Below, in pieces: positions 52,735 through 64,000 of a DNA stretch of 64,000 nt. Under the pieces are notes generated by a model that made no database searches, was not told where the DNA came from, and was given only the letters and a program-made list of their open reading frames with translations. Origin of the DNA: Lytechinus variegatus (taxonomy: Eukaryota; Echinodermata; Echinoidea; Temnopleuroida; Toxopneustidae). Position 1 is the stretch's first letter; each line of letters opens with the position of its first letter. The stretch lies in NCBI RefSeq assembly GCF_018143015.1, contig NC_054743.1, forward strand, positions 42,550,922 to 42,614,921, given 5' to 3'. The position numbers and the translations under genes were made by a program.

Positions 52735-55700
52735 CTAAAGAATACGGTAAAGACAATAGAACATTTTTTTATGCTAGATGTATTTCAGGGTCTTGTTCAG
52801 AAATTACCTTTGTACTTTACGGACTAAAAATAAGGCAGGGCCGGATCTAGCGTAGGTCTGTACTACAATGACGAAATTAAGTGATTGTAATGGCAAAACC
52901 ACATTAGGCTTGATACACGCAGGAACTTTTGCCGACTAGGCCTACATGAAAGGCGGTCGTACGCAAGGTTGTTTACAAGCTAGGACTGGTATTCTATATA
53001 CTGTATATCCATACGTACTAATTCACGAAGTATACCTTAAGTATCAGAATGTTGTGTCTTTTGATGAAAGAGTAACAAAAAATGATTCATTTCGATCAAG
53101 ACGTCATGTTCCAAAGACAAGGGACAATAGAATCACACATTTTCTAACGGTGAGATTGATATAACTTATCACGGTTATTCTGATAATCGTTTTGTGTCTG
53201 TGTCCCTAAATATGTTGTTCAGGGAGGAATTCATCTTTGTTTCTATCGACAATGAGGAGAAAATTAGAAGCTGTCATACTTTATATAATAAGATACAAAA
53301 GAAAGTGAGTGGATGACGTCATCCTTCTCTTCATTTGCATACCGACCAGGATATGCATACGTTTTGTGAAATTAAGCGAAACAAAATAAAGAAGCTTATT
53401 TTACACTCAATTTTGATGAAATTTTCAGTGTTTTGCTAGCTGAACTTCTCTCTATTTATTCATATCAACTTTATATCGGGTGGACTTGTCCTTTAAGATC
53501 TTGATATTGAAAAAAAGATATTAGGCTCATGCTTTGCCCTCGTATGAGGTCGATATATTTAAGGAGATGCCTATCATCTAGTGAGTTTCTGAAACGGTAT
53601 CTTGATGTATTTATTTTCTCAGGTCTGAATATCAATAATTCTCAGCCCGCGCTTCACGCTCGCAATAATAGTTTAGTTAGTTACATGTATACGCATATAT
53701 ATGACTACACACAACAAATAGAATGTTGCATCTTAACGTCTTACTATTGACGAATATTTACACTCGCATCGATTATGTTTTATTTTGACTGGTCATGTTC
53801 TTACTAAGAGTAGTAAATACATTTACACTTTGAAAGGGTTGCGGTGTTAGTACTTGCCCCTGGCACCGTTAGTCCTAGATACGCCATTGCTTGAGCATCA
53901 ATTCTGCAATCTTGTGGGTGCAGCCACATTTCTTTGTGTGTACATGTGGATACTTACTCATGATTTGCCTGTTGTGTTTTCAAGATCTCCTTGGTTCTCT
54001 TTCCATTGTAGAGGGAAAGAACGGGTCCATATAGCATCAATCTTCTAAGGAAATGTGGAAGCTCGGTCTGTCCACCCATGTGGTAGATACGCAGAACCGC
54101 GATGGCGCAAAAGACCTCAACTCCACACATAGCTATCATCGAGATGAAGAAATCCACTGAAGATGGCAAAGAAAAGGAGAGGCCGTCATGATTATGCGTT
54201 TTAAAGTGAGGGGCGTAATGTATTTTAGTCGAAGTTTTATCATTTAAAAACCAATTTTCAGACGAATCACAATATTCACAAAGGTTTAGATGCTCTGAAA
54301 AACAAAGGAAATCAGGGAAAAAATAAACGAGGCAGAATATAGGCAAAGCCTTGTATAGATGCACATGGGCAAGAACCTCGAAATAGAACTGCTATTCCGA
54401 GAAGCCAACCAAGACATATTCTTATCACAACGTAGAGGAGGGCGAGGGAGTGGGTGGGGTCTGACCTATTTACATTTAAGAACAGTTTTTTTTATGATAC
54501 AGCCCTGGGCTAATTGTATCCACGTAAATTAATGTATTCTTCCGTTACCAAGAATTGACGTAGTTTCCCCGCTCGGTGGCATCCTATCGGCTACGAGCTG
54601 CTGGAAGAGGATCAAAGCCAGTAGGTTACTGACAGCTAAGGTCACCTTCTCACCAGAGGCTGGATGAAGCCAACAGACAATGGTCATGAGCATTGTGAAG
54701 AGCAAGGCGGGCACCACCACCGTCTTAGTGTAGAACAGAGACATTCGTCGAATGGTAATCTGGTAAGTTAAGGCGCTCCAGGTACGATTATCACAACACA
54801 GTTCCTTGTCAAGGTTTTGGCCTACAGAGTGTTGCAAGACCCAGACATCGTTCTGATGGAAGAGGTCCATTGTGGTATCGGAATGCCGAGAAAGTCGAAA
54901 GTCAACCTGCGTCACGGAGAAGAATTTACGAAATTGACAAGATTATGGGGGTGAGGGGAGAGTGGCTGCTAAATCAGTTCTAGTCTTCTCAGGTGTCAAT
55001 ATAGTCCATAACAAGACTCCAGACAAGTATTATCAAGAGAAGATATGAACGTTTGGTTTATATAATTTACAAATACTTCTTTTTCGATTGCAGAAGCGTT
55101 TGTCTTGTCAGGAACTTATTGGTGGAGATCTCTGGTACCTTAAACAATAACAATAAATGTGAGGGGACACATCGATAGACGTAGATTACGAAATGTATTA
55201 TTGATAATGGAAAGTAAAAATGTAAGATGAAAAATGTTATAGAAAACTATGGTTGATAAATATTAAAAATTTTAGATTTATAATTTCACAGGAAATTATA
55301 CCTTCTTCTGAGTGGCTTGTTGATAAGATTGGCTTCGAGAGTTATTAGGGAGTTTGGGCCTCCACTACACACGTCGAATTAAAAAATAGAGAAAGAATAT
55401 TTTTACGTGCCCTTCATGACTATGAACAACCAAGATGTCCCTTTTTCAAAATTGGTGAATCAAATCAGCAGTTTCGTCCCGGACTCATTGCAATTTTTCG
55501 TCAGCTTCGAACTTTATCAATTTTTATCAATTTATCAATTTTCGATAAAGACCTCCCAGCGGTTCATAATCATTTCACATGCATTTTTAATATATTTACG
55601 GTGTTTTCGAATTTAGACGAACAATAATAGGACTTTAAAGCCACATTACATACCATCTGTTTCATGTACGACCAGGGACCGAACGTGACGTTACACCTTT

Positions 55701-58700
55701 GAACATCGTAAGGGAAGTATGTAATGTCTACTTTACACAGTGACGTCACAGTTGCAGGAAAGTACCAATCCATCTCGCCATTAGGAGACACCATAATGAA
55801 TGTTTCTTGAAAGTTGATGAATTCCTTCTGAGCGCTGAATGATGGAAATATATTGAACGATATGGGAATCAATTTAACTCTCATTGTCTTCTACATGATT
55901 GTTAGACAGTTCATTTCCATGATTGTGGCTGGCTGTGTTAGGTTGTGACCTTCACCTGATATTCCCACCTTATAGGTGAGTATGCAATACTTTATCCGCT
56001 TTATCTTGTTGTTGTTGTTTTTTTTTGAAAAATTACGATTGCATTTAGGTTACTTATGTCTTTTGGTCTTTCAATGGTCATTAACTTGTGATCGGCCTTG
56101 TATAAAAAGGCGATAAAGAATATACAATACTGCAGATCAGCATCCCCCCCTGCATTATGTTGGCGATGCTCGCTCAGTCCTAGCACCTCTCGTGATATTC
56201 CCTCTCGCAACTCTACCCCTCTTATCATGCCTATACTGACTGGTTTATGCCTTTTTATCATCTCGAGTTGGGTATAAATCAAAGACCGCCAAAACCCGTA
56301 ATATAACCGCTATTTTTGCTTCCTGTATCTACAACTAAATGATACTCCTTACTTTTCATAGAGGGAAATATCCGGAAGCCAGACGTCACTTGGTTTGACA
56401 GTTGTAATGTTTACTCCTCCATACTCACGAGGATCCCACGTTAGATTCTCATCAATCCACATCTAAAGAAGATCGATTGGACACAAACTTCATTAACTCC
56501 GAGTGATGAATTTGTTTCTCAATGTAGCAAAGATTAGCAATTAACAATGGATTTTATGTGAATTATAAAAAAAAATCAGCGTGATTATTTGATTCGTTAG
56601 ATTATGGTGCCGAATATTTCTGTCTTTGATTAACAAATACAGGGTATCTCTGTCAATATCACCTTGGTAAAAAAATACGGCTCTTTCCCCTTACTTGTTT
56701 TTCATTCTTCTTCTTATTAGCGGGATTTCGAAAACTGGCGTTTGCAATATTAAAATGAAATCTATATAAATGCGCAATGGATCATATAACGGTTGAATCC
56801 AGCCCTTTCTGATTAGCAAAAAAGGGATAACATCAAAGTTATAAAAGAAAAAAAAATCCAGTATTGGCGTAAAAGGGGTGGGTATGGACTGAATTTGGCC
56901 TCGAAAATTAGTAACCGATTTATCAAAATTCGCACCAGGGGGTTATTCAAGTCGTGAGGTATCCCACGTTCATTTCCTTATGCCACCTCATGCCTTGCGT
57001 CGTAATAATGATAGCAGAACTTTGTTAATTAGAATTCATGGCTTAATGAAGCAGTCTTCTGGGGAGCTTGTCATGAAACCAATACTCATTGTTTTTCACT
57101 GATCAGTTTGTTATAGGCTTCTACATTCGTCACTTCTACAAAATATGTCTTAAAGTGATTGGTTAACATTGGTTTGACTTTTAAAAAATCTGAGCTAGAA
57201 GGTCACACTTGTCACCTGTGTCTGTGATATGTTCCAAAAATGAAGTCCAGAAAAAATTGCATTCGAAAATGATTATTTAGTGCTTCAAAAATTGAAATAT
57301 AAAGTGACCGGAAACACCATCTTAATTTCATCCTATACACTTATGTGTACTATTTAGGTGTCTATAAGACGCCTATTTACAAAATCAGGGTTTGCCCCTT
57401 AGTTTTAGCTTTTCATTCTCAATAATGGTTGTTTTCAGGGTTTATTAGTTCTAATACATGCACTTGTACACATGTTTCTTCTTGGTTTGAGAATTTTTTA
57501 AATCGGCTGCTCACAAAGTTAAATAATACCTTTAAGCAACTTTGACAGTAAAAATCGCTGGCAAGATTTTTTGGGTGATTACCGTTTTGGGGGAGAGATT
57601 TCCGCCCATGCGCACATGAACGTTAAACCAAAACCAATCCTAATGCAAAAACGAAGTCTAGGCAATCATGCTAAATTTGAAAATGAATAATCATTATTAT
57701 TTTTCATGGCAATACTTAATTGATTGGTTGACGTCAAATATGACAGTCAATTAACATCTACTATTATAGATTTTATGCACTTACCATTCTCATAAAGTGG
57801 AGTACGGTGATCTGTTGTTTAGCTTCATCCTATTGTATAGATAGGGATATAAATAAATATATATTAGCAACCCAGATCAGGTTGCGCGTCATTCTATAAT
57901 TTGAAACTAGCATGCATGCTTCCAACTAAATTTACGAAAGGCGATTAAAGTACTCTTTCAGTCAGCATGGTTGCCTCAACCATCATCGCGAGAAAATGCA
58001 AATGAATATTTACCACGATAACAGACATCTTATTGATTTGAAAGTGAACTGCCAATTTCAAGCCGTTTCCCTCAATCCTCTTTTTTTTCTTGATATTGTG
58101 AATCAGATATCTTTTCATCGGCATTTGAGCATGTACACAACAAACCTCAATATCGAATGCGTTTGTTCACATACTAATAGATCTTAAGATTTTCTTGGAT
58201 GGCCATATTGCTTTGGCTGGTCATAACTTCTAATCGGAGACGATTTCTGGTGTATCATCAAACACAGTGGCGTAACTACGGGGGGGGCATGGGGGGCGTG
58301 CCCCCCCAATCGGCTGGCTAAAAAAAAAAAAAAAAAAAAAAAACGGGGAAAAGGAGAAAAAGAGGGATAAAAGAAGAGAAACGTAGTGGGGAAAGACGAA
58401 ATTATGTTCAATATAAATATTATATTATAATTATCTTGTATTACATAAGAAGTATTTTTCATAACTTTATGAAACATTATTTGCTGAGGGCCTAAGCATG
58501 CTAAGTCTTTATTGTTCCTGGTGCTCGCATAGACTGTTAACGAGATAATCCTGTTGTACTAAAATCTCCCGTTTTCAAATCAATATACTGTACACCAAAT
58601 AATTATATTTTCTCGCAATTCGAGTTATTATTTCATGTAGTGACATTTGCTTCTTTTTCATGACTACTTAAAGTGATTGCCCTATTCAAGGTCTTTATAT

Positions 58701-61700
58701 AAAACATTTCCTGTCCGTGCTAACGTTCGCATTAGTTGATTGGTGAGATGTCTGCTCTTCATGAATTCCTAAAATCAGTCCTTAAAATGTCAATTTTTCT
58801 GATCACAATGTAAAAAATTTTCAGCTCGCGCTTCGCGCTCGCATCATTTGGTTAGTGAAAAACGTACGATCTTAGTGAATTCCTGCAAACAAGCCTCAAA
58901 ATGCCCCTCTTCAGATCTAAATTTTCAGCTCACGAAAAATGCGTCTGATAATCATGATTACTATTTTTACAAACAGTGCTAAATGTGTTTAGATGTAATT
59001 CTAACAAAATCTGCAAAGGATGGTACTAGCATTAGATGAATATGCTGAAAATGTACTCTTAATCGATTCTTAAAATATATACCTGTTTGGGGTCAATATA
59101 TACAAAAATTTCAGCTCGCGCTTCGTGCTCTAGCGAGAAAGATACGTATCATGATTTTAAAAAATACTCATAATGTCCCTTTTTAGGTCTGAATATCAAA
59201 AATTTTCGGCTCGCGCTTCGCGCTCGCATTATTTAATCAGTGATCTACATATCCCAACACCCTGAACGTTTAATGGCACTGCATGTCCTTAAAAATGTCT
59301 CTATTAGGTCAGTATACCTACCAACTGAGCGTGCTTCGCTCGCTCAACAAGTGACTCGAAATTTTTTGCTGGTGCCCCCCCCAATGCCATGACCCACGGT
59401 ACGCCACTGATCAAACACATTGAAAGTATTAAATCAGGGGCGATCGCCACATGGCGTCCGAGGTAATTAATATTGAGGATCAAGAATAAGAATAAAGAAA
59501 GAAGAAAATTTAAGGCTGGCTAATGAAAATTTGGTCTGGCAGAATGGACAACACCTTTATCATTTCATAAAGGGGAACAAATATCCCCTTGTCGAAGGGA
59601 AACAAATATCCCCTTGTCGAAGGGAAACAAATATCCACTTGTCGTTACTTCCTTACGCTACCCACCGAAAGCACGAATCCGTCCCCTCCTCGTCCATGCA
59701 TCCCCCATATATTTCTCTTCTTATTTAACTCACGAATCTAATGAGTTCCTTGGGTAGTAGCCTGAAGTAGACAACTGATTGAGTTGACGAGTTCTTCACG
59801 GGTCTCACCGAGGTAGGACCATAGCTCGCCAGTAAGTTGTAGACCAGCCGCTTCTCGTGCCTGTCATCGAAAAGCGATGTCGCTATTGTCGAGGAGGGAA
59901 GATACGAAATAAACAACACAACACAAAAATAACCCGCAAACATGACCATACATGTACACACGATACAAACGCTAATATCATCGACGATCAAAAACATTGA
60001 TACCGTCAAAAGAAAAAAAAAGAAAAATACATTTCATTACAAAGGTGCAATTACTTAATTGGCCATAATGTGTTGACATTGTGTGAAAAATCCAATCCGA
60101 AGGGAATATACATTTTACCAGAAGAGCCTTATACTTTTTTGTCTAACCGTGGGAGGGAAGCAAAAGAGCCCATTTCTACCCGAGTCATTTTTAAATGCCT
60201 TTTTTCACCTCCGCATTCGTACATGCGTTAATTCTCCCTAGCGATTGACTGGTACTGAAAAGACATAGGGACTTACTCTATTTCAGTAAAATTATATGAA
60301 TGGTTGTGACCGGGGGTTGTGATTAATAAACTTGTTTTGGGCAATTCCACGCTAGACAAATTGCATATTCGTACATCATTTTTCAGCCTGCTCTCCCACT
60401 AATGGGGAACATCCATTTGTTCTGTGGTAATGATAAAGTGCTAGGCCTATATGAAAATGCGACAACCAACAAGTTTAAATTATCTTGTCCATATTTTTTG
60501 TTGGTTATCAGTTTTTCACATGATTACCAAGTAGAATTTAATTATTGACAAACAAGAAAATCTTATTGCTCAAGCATTCAGCTAAGAGACTAGAAATTGT
60601 TGTCGAATTGTCCTGTACGACATGTATGGATCGCCATTTTGCACCTTTTAAAATGATGAAGTATGAACCCCTACCTTTAACACGTTTAATAGATTATAAC
60701 CAAAATAAATTCATCCGACAGAACGATTGTCTATTTTCCTGAATTATCGAAAGTGTTATATATCTAAATCATGAAATAAAGAAAATGTAGTAGCTTTATT
60801 TTAATCATAATGTACAAGTTCCTGTAACAAAAAAGTAGAAATAAATGATTGCTTTGTCTGCGTAGTGTCTTAACCTCTTTAATTGACAACTGGAATGCCT
60901 GGCTATATAATTTTGGCGAGATGGATATAAAATTCAATAAGATGTTTTGTGTGGACGAAGCGTGATGATCTTTATTGGCGGTTACTTGACTGTTCGTGGA
61001 TGATGCCCCAGGACCGATATGTCTTCCAATATGAGCAGGGATTGGCGGTTGATAAAAGCAGGCCATTTCAGTACAGTGAATCATTCTCTCTATAAATCAT
61101 TCTTGGTCTGATGACATACAACCTTATTTTGATTTGATTTCCTCTTGAGGATATCATGATACCAAATGTGATTTTTTTTTATTATTTCGATAATTCCATT
61201 TATACACTCTTCATGCAAAGGAGATTATTTTGTCTCTAATGAGGGACCAGTCCTGAAGCAATGATATTTCAATCTTTCAAAAGTGATTATTTTACCTTTT
61301 CATGAGTGAGAGTGCATCCTTTGTCACTTTTACTACAAAACATGGGCGGAAATCCGGGGGGGGGGAGACGTGTCACCCCTACCAAAAATAGTATATAGGG
61401 GAGGACACATTATCAAATGTTCCCCCTACTTTTTTTCGTCTTGTATGATGGAAAAACAAATGTGAGTTAAATGTGATAATTCTATAGCATTTTGCCGTCA
61501 ATCTGATATAAATATTTCACTTTTTGAACTTGAGTTTTTGCTTAAATCTCCACAAAATATTTGGTCCGCGAATTAAGTTAGGTCACAATTTTTCAGAACG
61601 GTTTTTCAACACAGCTTGCATTCGCCAATCGGAATAGAATTTTGAGATCGCGATACCAGCGAAACCCCTTGACCTACTTTACATTTTCGACAAAGATTTT

Positions 61701-62599
61701 ATAGTTTTCGATCTCGCCGTCAATGTGGTAACTATTTCTTGAATTGGTTTTGTATAAATTGTGAATATTTTTTATGCCTAACGAATATTTTGAAAAGTCA
61801 GAAAAGTTTGGACACCCCATCATACTTGCTTAGAGGAATCCTCTTAATAGCAATGTTTGGATTTTTATATTATTTTGGTTAACGCAACAGGTTATACCCA
61901 CCACTAGCGTCCACATGGGGGAGGGAGGGGTTCACGACCAAAAAAGAGAAACGGAAAGAAATAAACCAAAGAGAACGGAAGACAACAAAATATGATTTCA
62001 TTTTCTGAATTGTTTATTGTATAAAATATTGTATATTGTATAAAAAGATAAATACGAAAAATGTGCCCAGCACTAGTATTTTCGATTTCTGCAATAATTT
62101 GTTTCACTTGCAAGGTGTAGGACTGACTACTGCTTTTAACTGTTACAACTGAATTTACTGGCTTTGTTTTTTTTTCATAATGGTAATTTTTCAAGGAATT
62201 GCATAACTACGGCTATGTATAAAATTGATTTCATGTTCAGAAAATCATATATTGGAGTGGCATCCTCAGTCGTTTTTTTTTTCGCTTTCCGCTTTAACCC
62301 TCTTTTTATATTGAGTGTTGATATTAATATAGCTGATATATAGGTTTGTCTCTTGTAGCAAATTCTGGGAATGGCATTTCTCAACGCAGCTGACCATGTC
62401 GACGTTTTCAATAATGCAATGGCATGTTCCAGCGAATTGTACGCCTAATAAATGTTAGTACTACAAGTTAATTTTCTTTCAGCATAACCCAGAATAATGT
62501 TGAATTGGATGGATAATCTAAATTGAGCATTTACTTACCGTCTGAGCTCGACGCTGTAATATGTAATAAGAGCACAAAATGTGAAACGAGCAGTTTCAT
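52407..62599 (-). CDS. Nicotinic acetylcholine receptor-like subunit, complete 8-exon gene
   Basis: Exons in order: 62599-62539, 59882-59734, 57829-57785, 56462-56353, 55834-55654, 54906-54549, 54156-53958 and 52734-52407. Phases agree and give 476 aa ending TAA. After a signal peptide (1-20) the ligand-binding domain shows HEKRLVYNLL, WLPDISLYE (loop A region), the Cys loop C155-C169 with exactly 13 residues between (KVDITYFPYDVQR), and FGPWSY. A vicinal pair C219-C220 marks an alpha-type subunit. TM1 follows YQITIRR. TM2 runs from GEKVTLAVSNLLAL, with Glu at -1', Thr 2', Leu 9' and Asp 20', as in cation channels. TM3 and TM4 (MFYSLFLITVAYCVYII) are present with a short Arg-rich loop. The tyrosine normally two residues before Cys-Cys is Glu here, so acetylcholine may not be the ligand. 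Confidence 0.9.
52735..53460. other. Last intron of the receptor subunit gene, unassigned part
   Basis: No coding or repeat signal was recognised. Confidence 0.4.
53470..53890. repeat. Decayed relative of the 58265-59409 element
   Basis: ctgaatatcaataattctca then gcccgcgcttcacgctcgca matches the internal subrepeats of the later element, and tagatacgccattgcttga resembles its end. Only part is recognisable. Confidence 0.55.
53958..54156 (-). CDS. Receptor subunit exon 7 (TM3)
   Basis: DFFISMIAMCGVEVFCAIAV is TM3, followed by LRIYHMGG and a basic stretch of the cytoplasmic loop. Donor gtaagt. Confidence 0.9.
54549..54906 (-). CDS. Receptor subunit exon 6 (loop C, TM1, TM2)
   Basis: It spans DKELCCDN, the TM1 pair VVVPALLFTMLM and the TM2 pore helix. 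It ends TSIL at donor gtaacg in phase 1. Confidence 0.95.
55654..55834 (-). CDS. Receptor subunit exon 5 (Cys loop)
   Basis: It contains the 15-residue Cys loop CKVDITYFPYDVQRC and FGPWSYMKQM. Acceptor atcattcag, donor gtatgt. Confidence 0.95.
56353..56462 (-). CDS. Receptor subunit exon 4 (loop A)
   Basis: 110 nt as in other nicotinic receptor genes: WIDENLTWDPREYGG and SDVWLPDISLYE. Donor gtaagg, phase 2. Confidence 0.9.
56470..57780. other. Intron 3 of the receptor subunit gene, nothing recognised
   Basis: AT-rich with no coding or repeat signal. Confidence 0.4.
57785..57829 (-). CDS. Receptor subunit exon 3 (45 bp)
   Basis: Fifteen codons, DEAKQQITVLHFMRM. The 45-bp size and the DExxQ motif match the conserved small third exon of nicotinic receptor genes. 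Confidence 0.85.
58265..59409. mobile_element. 1.15 kb hAT-like TIR element with 8-bp target duplication
   Basis: The inverted ends cagtggcgtaactacgg and ccgtgggtcatggc ... ggtacgccactg, with G/C tracts inside them, are flanked by atcaaaca on both sides (58257-58264 and 59410-59417). Four internal subrepeats around ttttcagctcgcgcttcgcg follow calls of ctgaatatc-type sequence. A poly-A run occupies 58320-58343. No transposase. It lies in intron 2 of the receptor subunit gene. Confidence 0.9.
59570..59645 (+). repeat. Short tandem repeat, 3 units of ~27 bp
   Basis: gggaaacaaatatccccttg followed by tcgaa recurs three times with few changes. Confidence 0.85.
59734..59882 (-). CDS. Receptor subunit exon 2
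   Basis: It encodes DDRHEKRLVYNLLASYG, RPVKNSS and LLPKELIRF, the N-terminal helix and first strand. Acceptor gacaatag, donor gtgagt. Confidence 0.85.
60010..62530. other. Intron 1 of the receptor subunit gene, unassigned part
   Basis: A G tract at about 61356-61366 beside agacgtgtcacccctacc may be a MITE remnant. No exon was seen. Confidence 0.4.
62539..62599 (-). CDS. Receptor subunit exon 1: signal peptide
   Basis: MKLLVSHFVLLLHITASSSD ends at donor gtaagt in phase 1. An in-frame ATG lies upstream (AMFLFGN), but this start gives a typical signal peptide. Confidence 0.75.
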
Positions 62600-62943
62600 A
62601 TTTCCGAACAAAAACATGGCGAGAAGAAAGACCGTGATTCCGAATCCAACACCTATGTTTGATGCACCTTCGTTTCCTTGAACCATATGAGGAGTGTTAC
62701 CTTCTTGGCAATAACACACCGAACATAATGAAGCAATTCTCATAACTTGGAGGCGCCGTCTGTATTTTCGTTCTTGTATTGCGTAGTTATATCGCTTATT
62801 CCTCATCACAGCAACATACAAGCAACAATCAGGGATTTCGACGCAAGCAAATGATACCCTCCGATCCCTTGGGAAATACATTTTGGAAATCAACGAATGT
62901 CGTCTTCTCAATACATGAATTGATTGGTAAAAACAGTAGTACA

Positions 62944-63110
62944 GGCGTTTTATCAACATTATCGTCCGTCAAGTAGTCAGATCTGACAACTTTCCTTGAT
63001 TTTGATTGGCTGAGAAACAATGTTGCTATGGTAACTGTCGGATAAAACAGGGCTTGTTGGATTAAATATCTGACAAATCGATTCATTAAACGCTCCTTTA
63101 TTTCGTCCTG
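62944..63110. mobile_element. MITE of the TGTCGGATAAA family upstream of the receptor subunit start
   Basis: It shares gtcagatctgacaactttcc, gattggctgagaaacaatgt, gctatggtaactgtcggata and cattaaacgctcc with the other copies. It lies about 350-510 bp upstream of the predicted start codon. Confidence 0.75.
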
Positions 63111-63114
63111 GACG

Positions 63115-64000
63115 AACGACATATTTGCACAGAACTGCTGGTCCGGTTTACCAAGGTTTGAGAAAAAAAAGACATCCCAGCTGTTCTTTGTCTTTTGACG
63201 GGCATTTTCAAAGCAATCTATTTCATTTCTGTATTATTTAGTCCATTCCCGTTGCAGTTGTGTAGACACCATATCAGAAGGGGGGGGGGATAAGTTTAAT
63301 GACATTTTTTACATGTATAATAATCCAATATGTTGACGCGAAGGAGAGTCTGTCGGGTGGTGGCTTTGACCTCATTTATTTTTTTTCAATAATGTTTGCC
63401 CCTCTTGACGAGGTTTTCCAGGTACGCCACTGAATAAAGTGGGGCGAAAACACCCCCATCCATAATACCAAAGTAGATGATTTGCTACTTGATATCACGA
63501 TTAGGATATTACTGTATCCTTTGTGTGATACAAAGATTGTAATTACGCCAGGCGATATTTGTTAACATATATCTCTCTAGTCTCCATGGTAACGGATGAC
63601 AAATTGAAATGTAGAATTAATGAGTATGTCAATTAGTTTCCTCCACAGTATGTTTTTTTTTCAATTGAAATCACCGTGTTTTGATCATGGCATTATACAC
63701 CTCCTTGTTGTTCTAAAGCTGTATTTGATCATTAGCACAAGTGTCAAAAGACAGTGCATTGAAGATTAATGGCGCTGTAAGAAGAGTAATAATTGATTAA
63801 TGAATCGCTCATGGCTCTAATTACAAATCAGCGAATGAAGTGATTACATGTAGCTACTTGTTACCGGTCATCGCTGATCACGTTACAGAGACTACAGAGA
63901 CTACACTAATGAAATGAATATTCGAAAAAGTAAAAAAGAGATCTCTCAATATTTTGGTGAAGAATACAAAATAATACAACACAGTAACAATATCACCATC
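63115..64000. other. 5' flank of the receptor subunit gene
   Basis: Contains a G tract at about 63279-63289 and ggtacgccactga at about 63421, probably one end of a TIR element like that at 58265. No gene signal up to the window edge. Confidence 0.4.

Overview
The window is animal nuclear DNA: AT-rich, almost all introns and intergenic DNA, with small exons bounded by GT/AG and very many short inverted-repeat transposons. SRCR, WSC and C-type lectin modules, an atypical nicotinic-type receptor, G-tract-bounded MITEs and tRNA-derived SINEs together suggest a marine deuterostome, most likely an echinoderm such as a sea urchin. That assignment is inference; no species marker was identified. Long open frames are mostly chance or transposon-derived. 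Four host genes were assembled by following splice sites and codon phase by hand.

Layout. (1) 151-5954, plus: the 3' part of a C-type lectin-like gene (three exons, 5' end outside the window). Its introns hold a 266-283 bp tandem repeat and a degenerate non-LTR retrotransposon on the minus strand. (2) 6.0-13.0 kb: intergenic, with several terminal-inverted-repeat (TIR) elements and two minisatellites. (3) 13064-22020, minus: a complete six-exon sigma-class-like glutathione S-transferase gene (226 aa), with a CRE-type palindrome upstream and a relic of its own last exon inside intron 3. (4) 22.4-30.9 kb: a nested transposon block. A non-LTR retrotransposon is split by a Tc1 element, which is itself split by a 2.0 kb foldback element with a 7-bp target duplication. 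(5) 32015-44972, plus: a complete seven-exon gene for a 423-aa type I membrane protein: signal peptide, SRCR domain, WSC domain, Ser/Thr-rich stalk, one membrane span, and a tyrosine-rich tail with an ITAM-like YxxL pair. Its first intron contains a ~3.9 kb near-palindrome built partly of ~188 bp repeats. (6) 45-52.4 kb: intergenic, with at least six TIR elements. (7) 52407-62599, minus: a complete eight-exon nicotinic acetylcholine receptor-like subunit (476 aa) with a vicinal Cys-Cys pair and a cation-type pore. (8) 62.6-64 kb: its 5' flank.

The four genes do not form an obvious pathway. The lectin-like protein and the SRCR/WSC receptor are both of a kind used in echinoderm innate recognition. 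The GST would act in detoxification or eicosanoid metabolism, and the Cys-loop receptor in chemical signalling. The most unusual host-gene observation is the SRCR-WSC architecture joined to an ITAM-like tail. The most unusual structural observations are the two large foldback elements. Exon borders rest on GT/AG consensus, phase agreement and domain continuity; no transcript was available.
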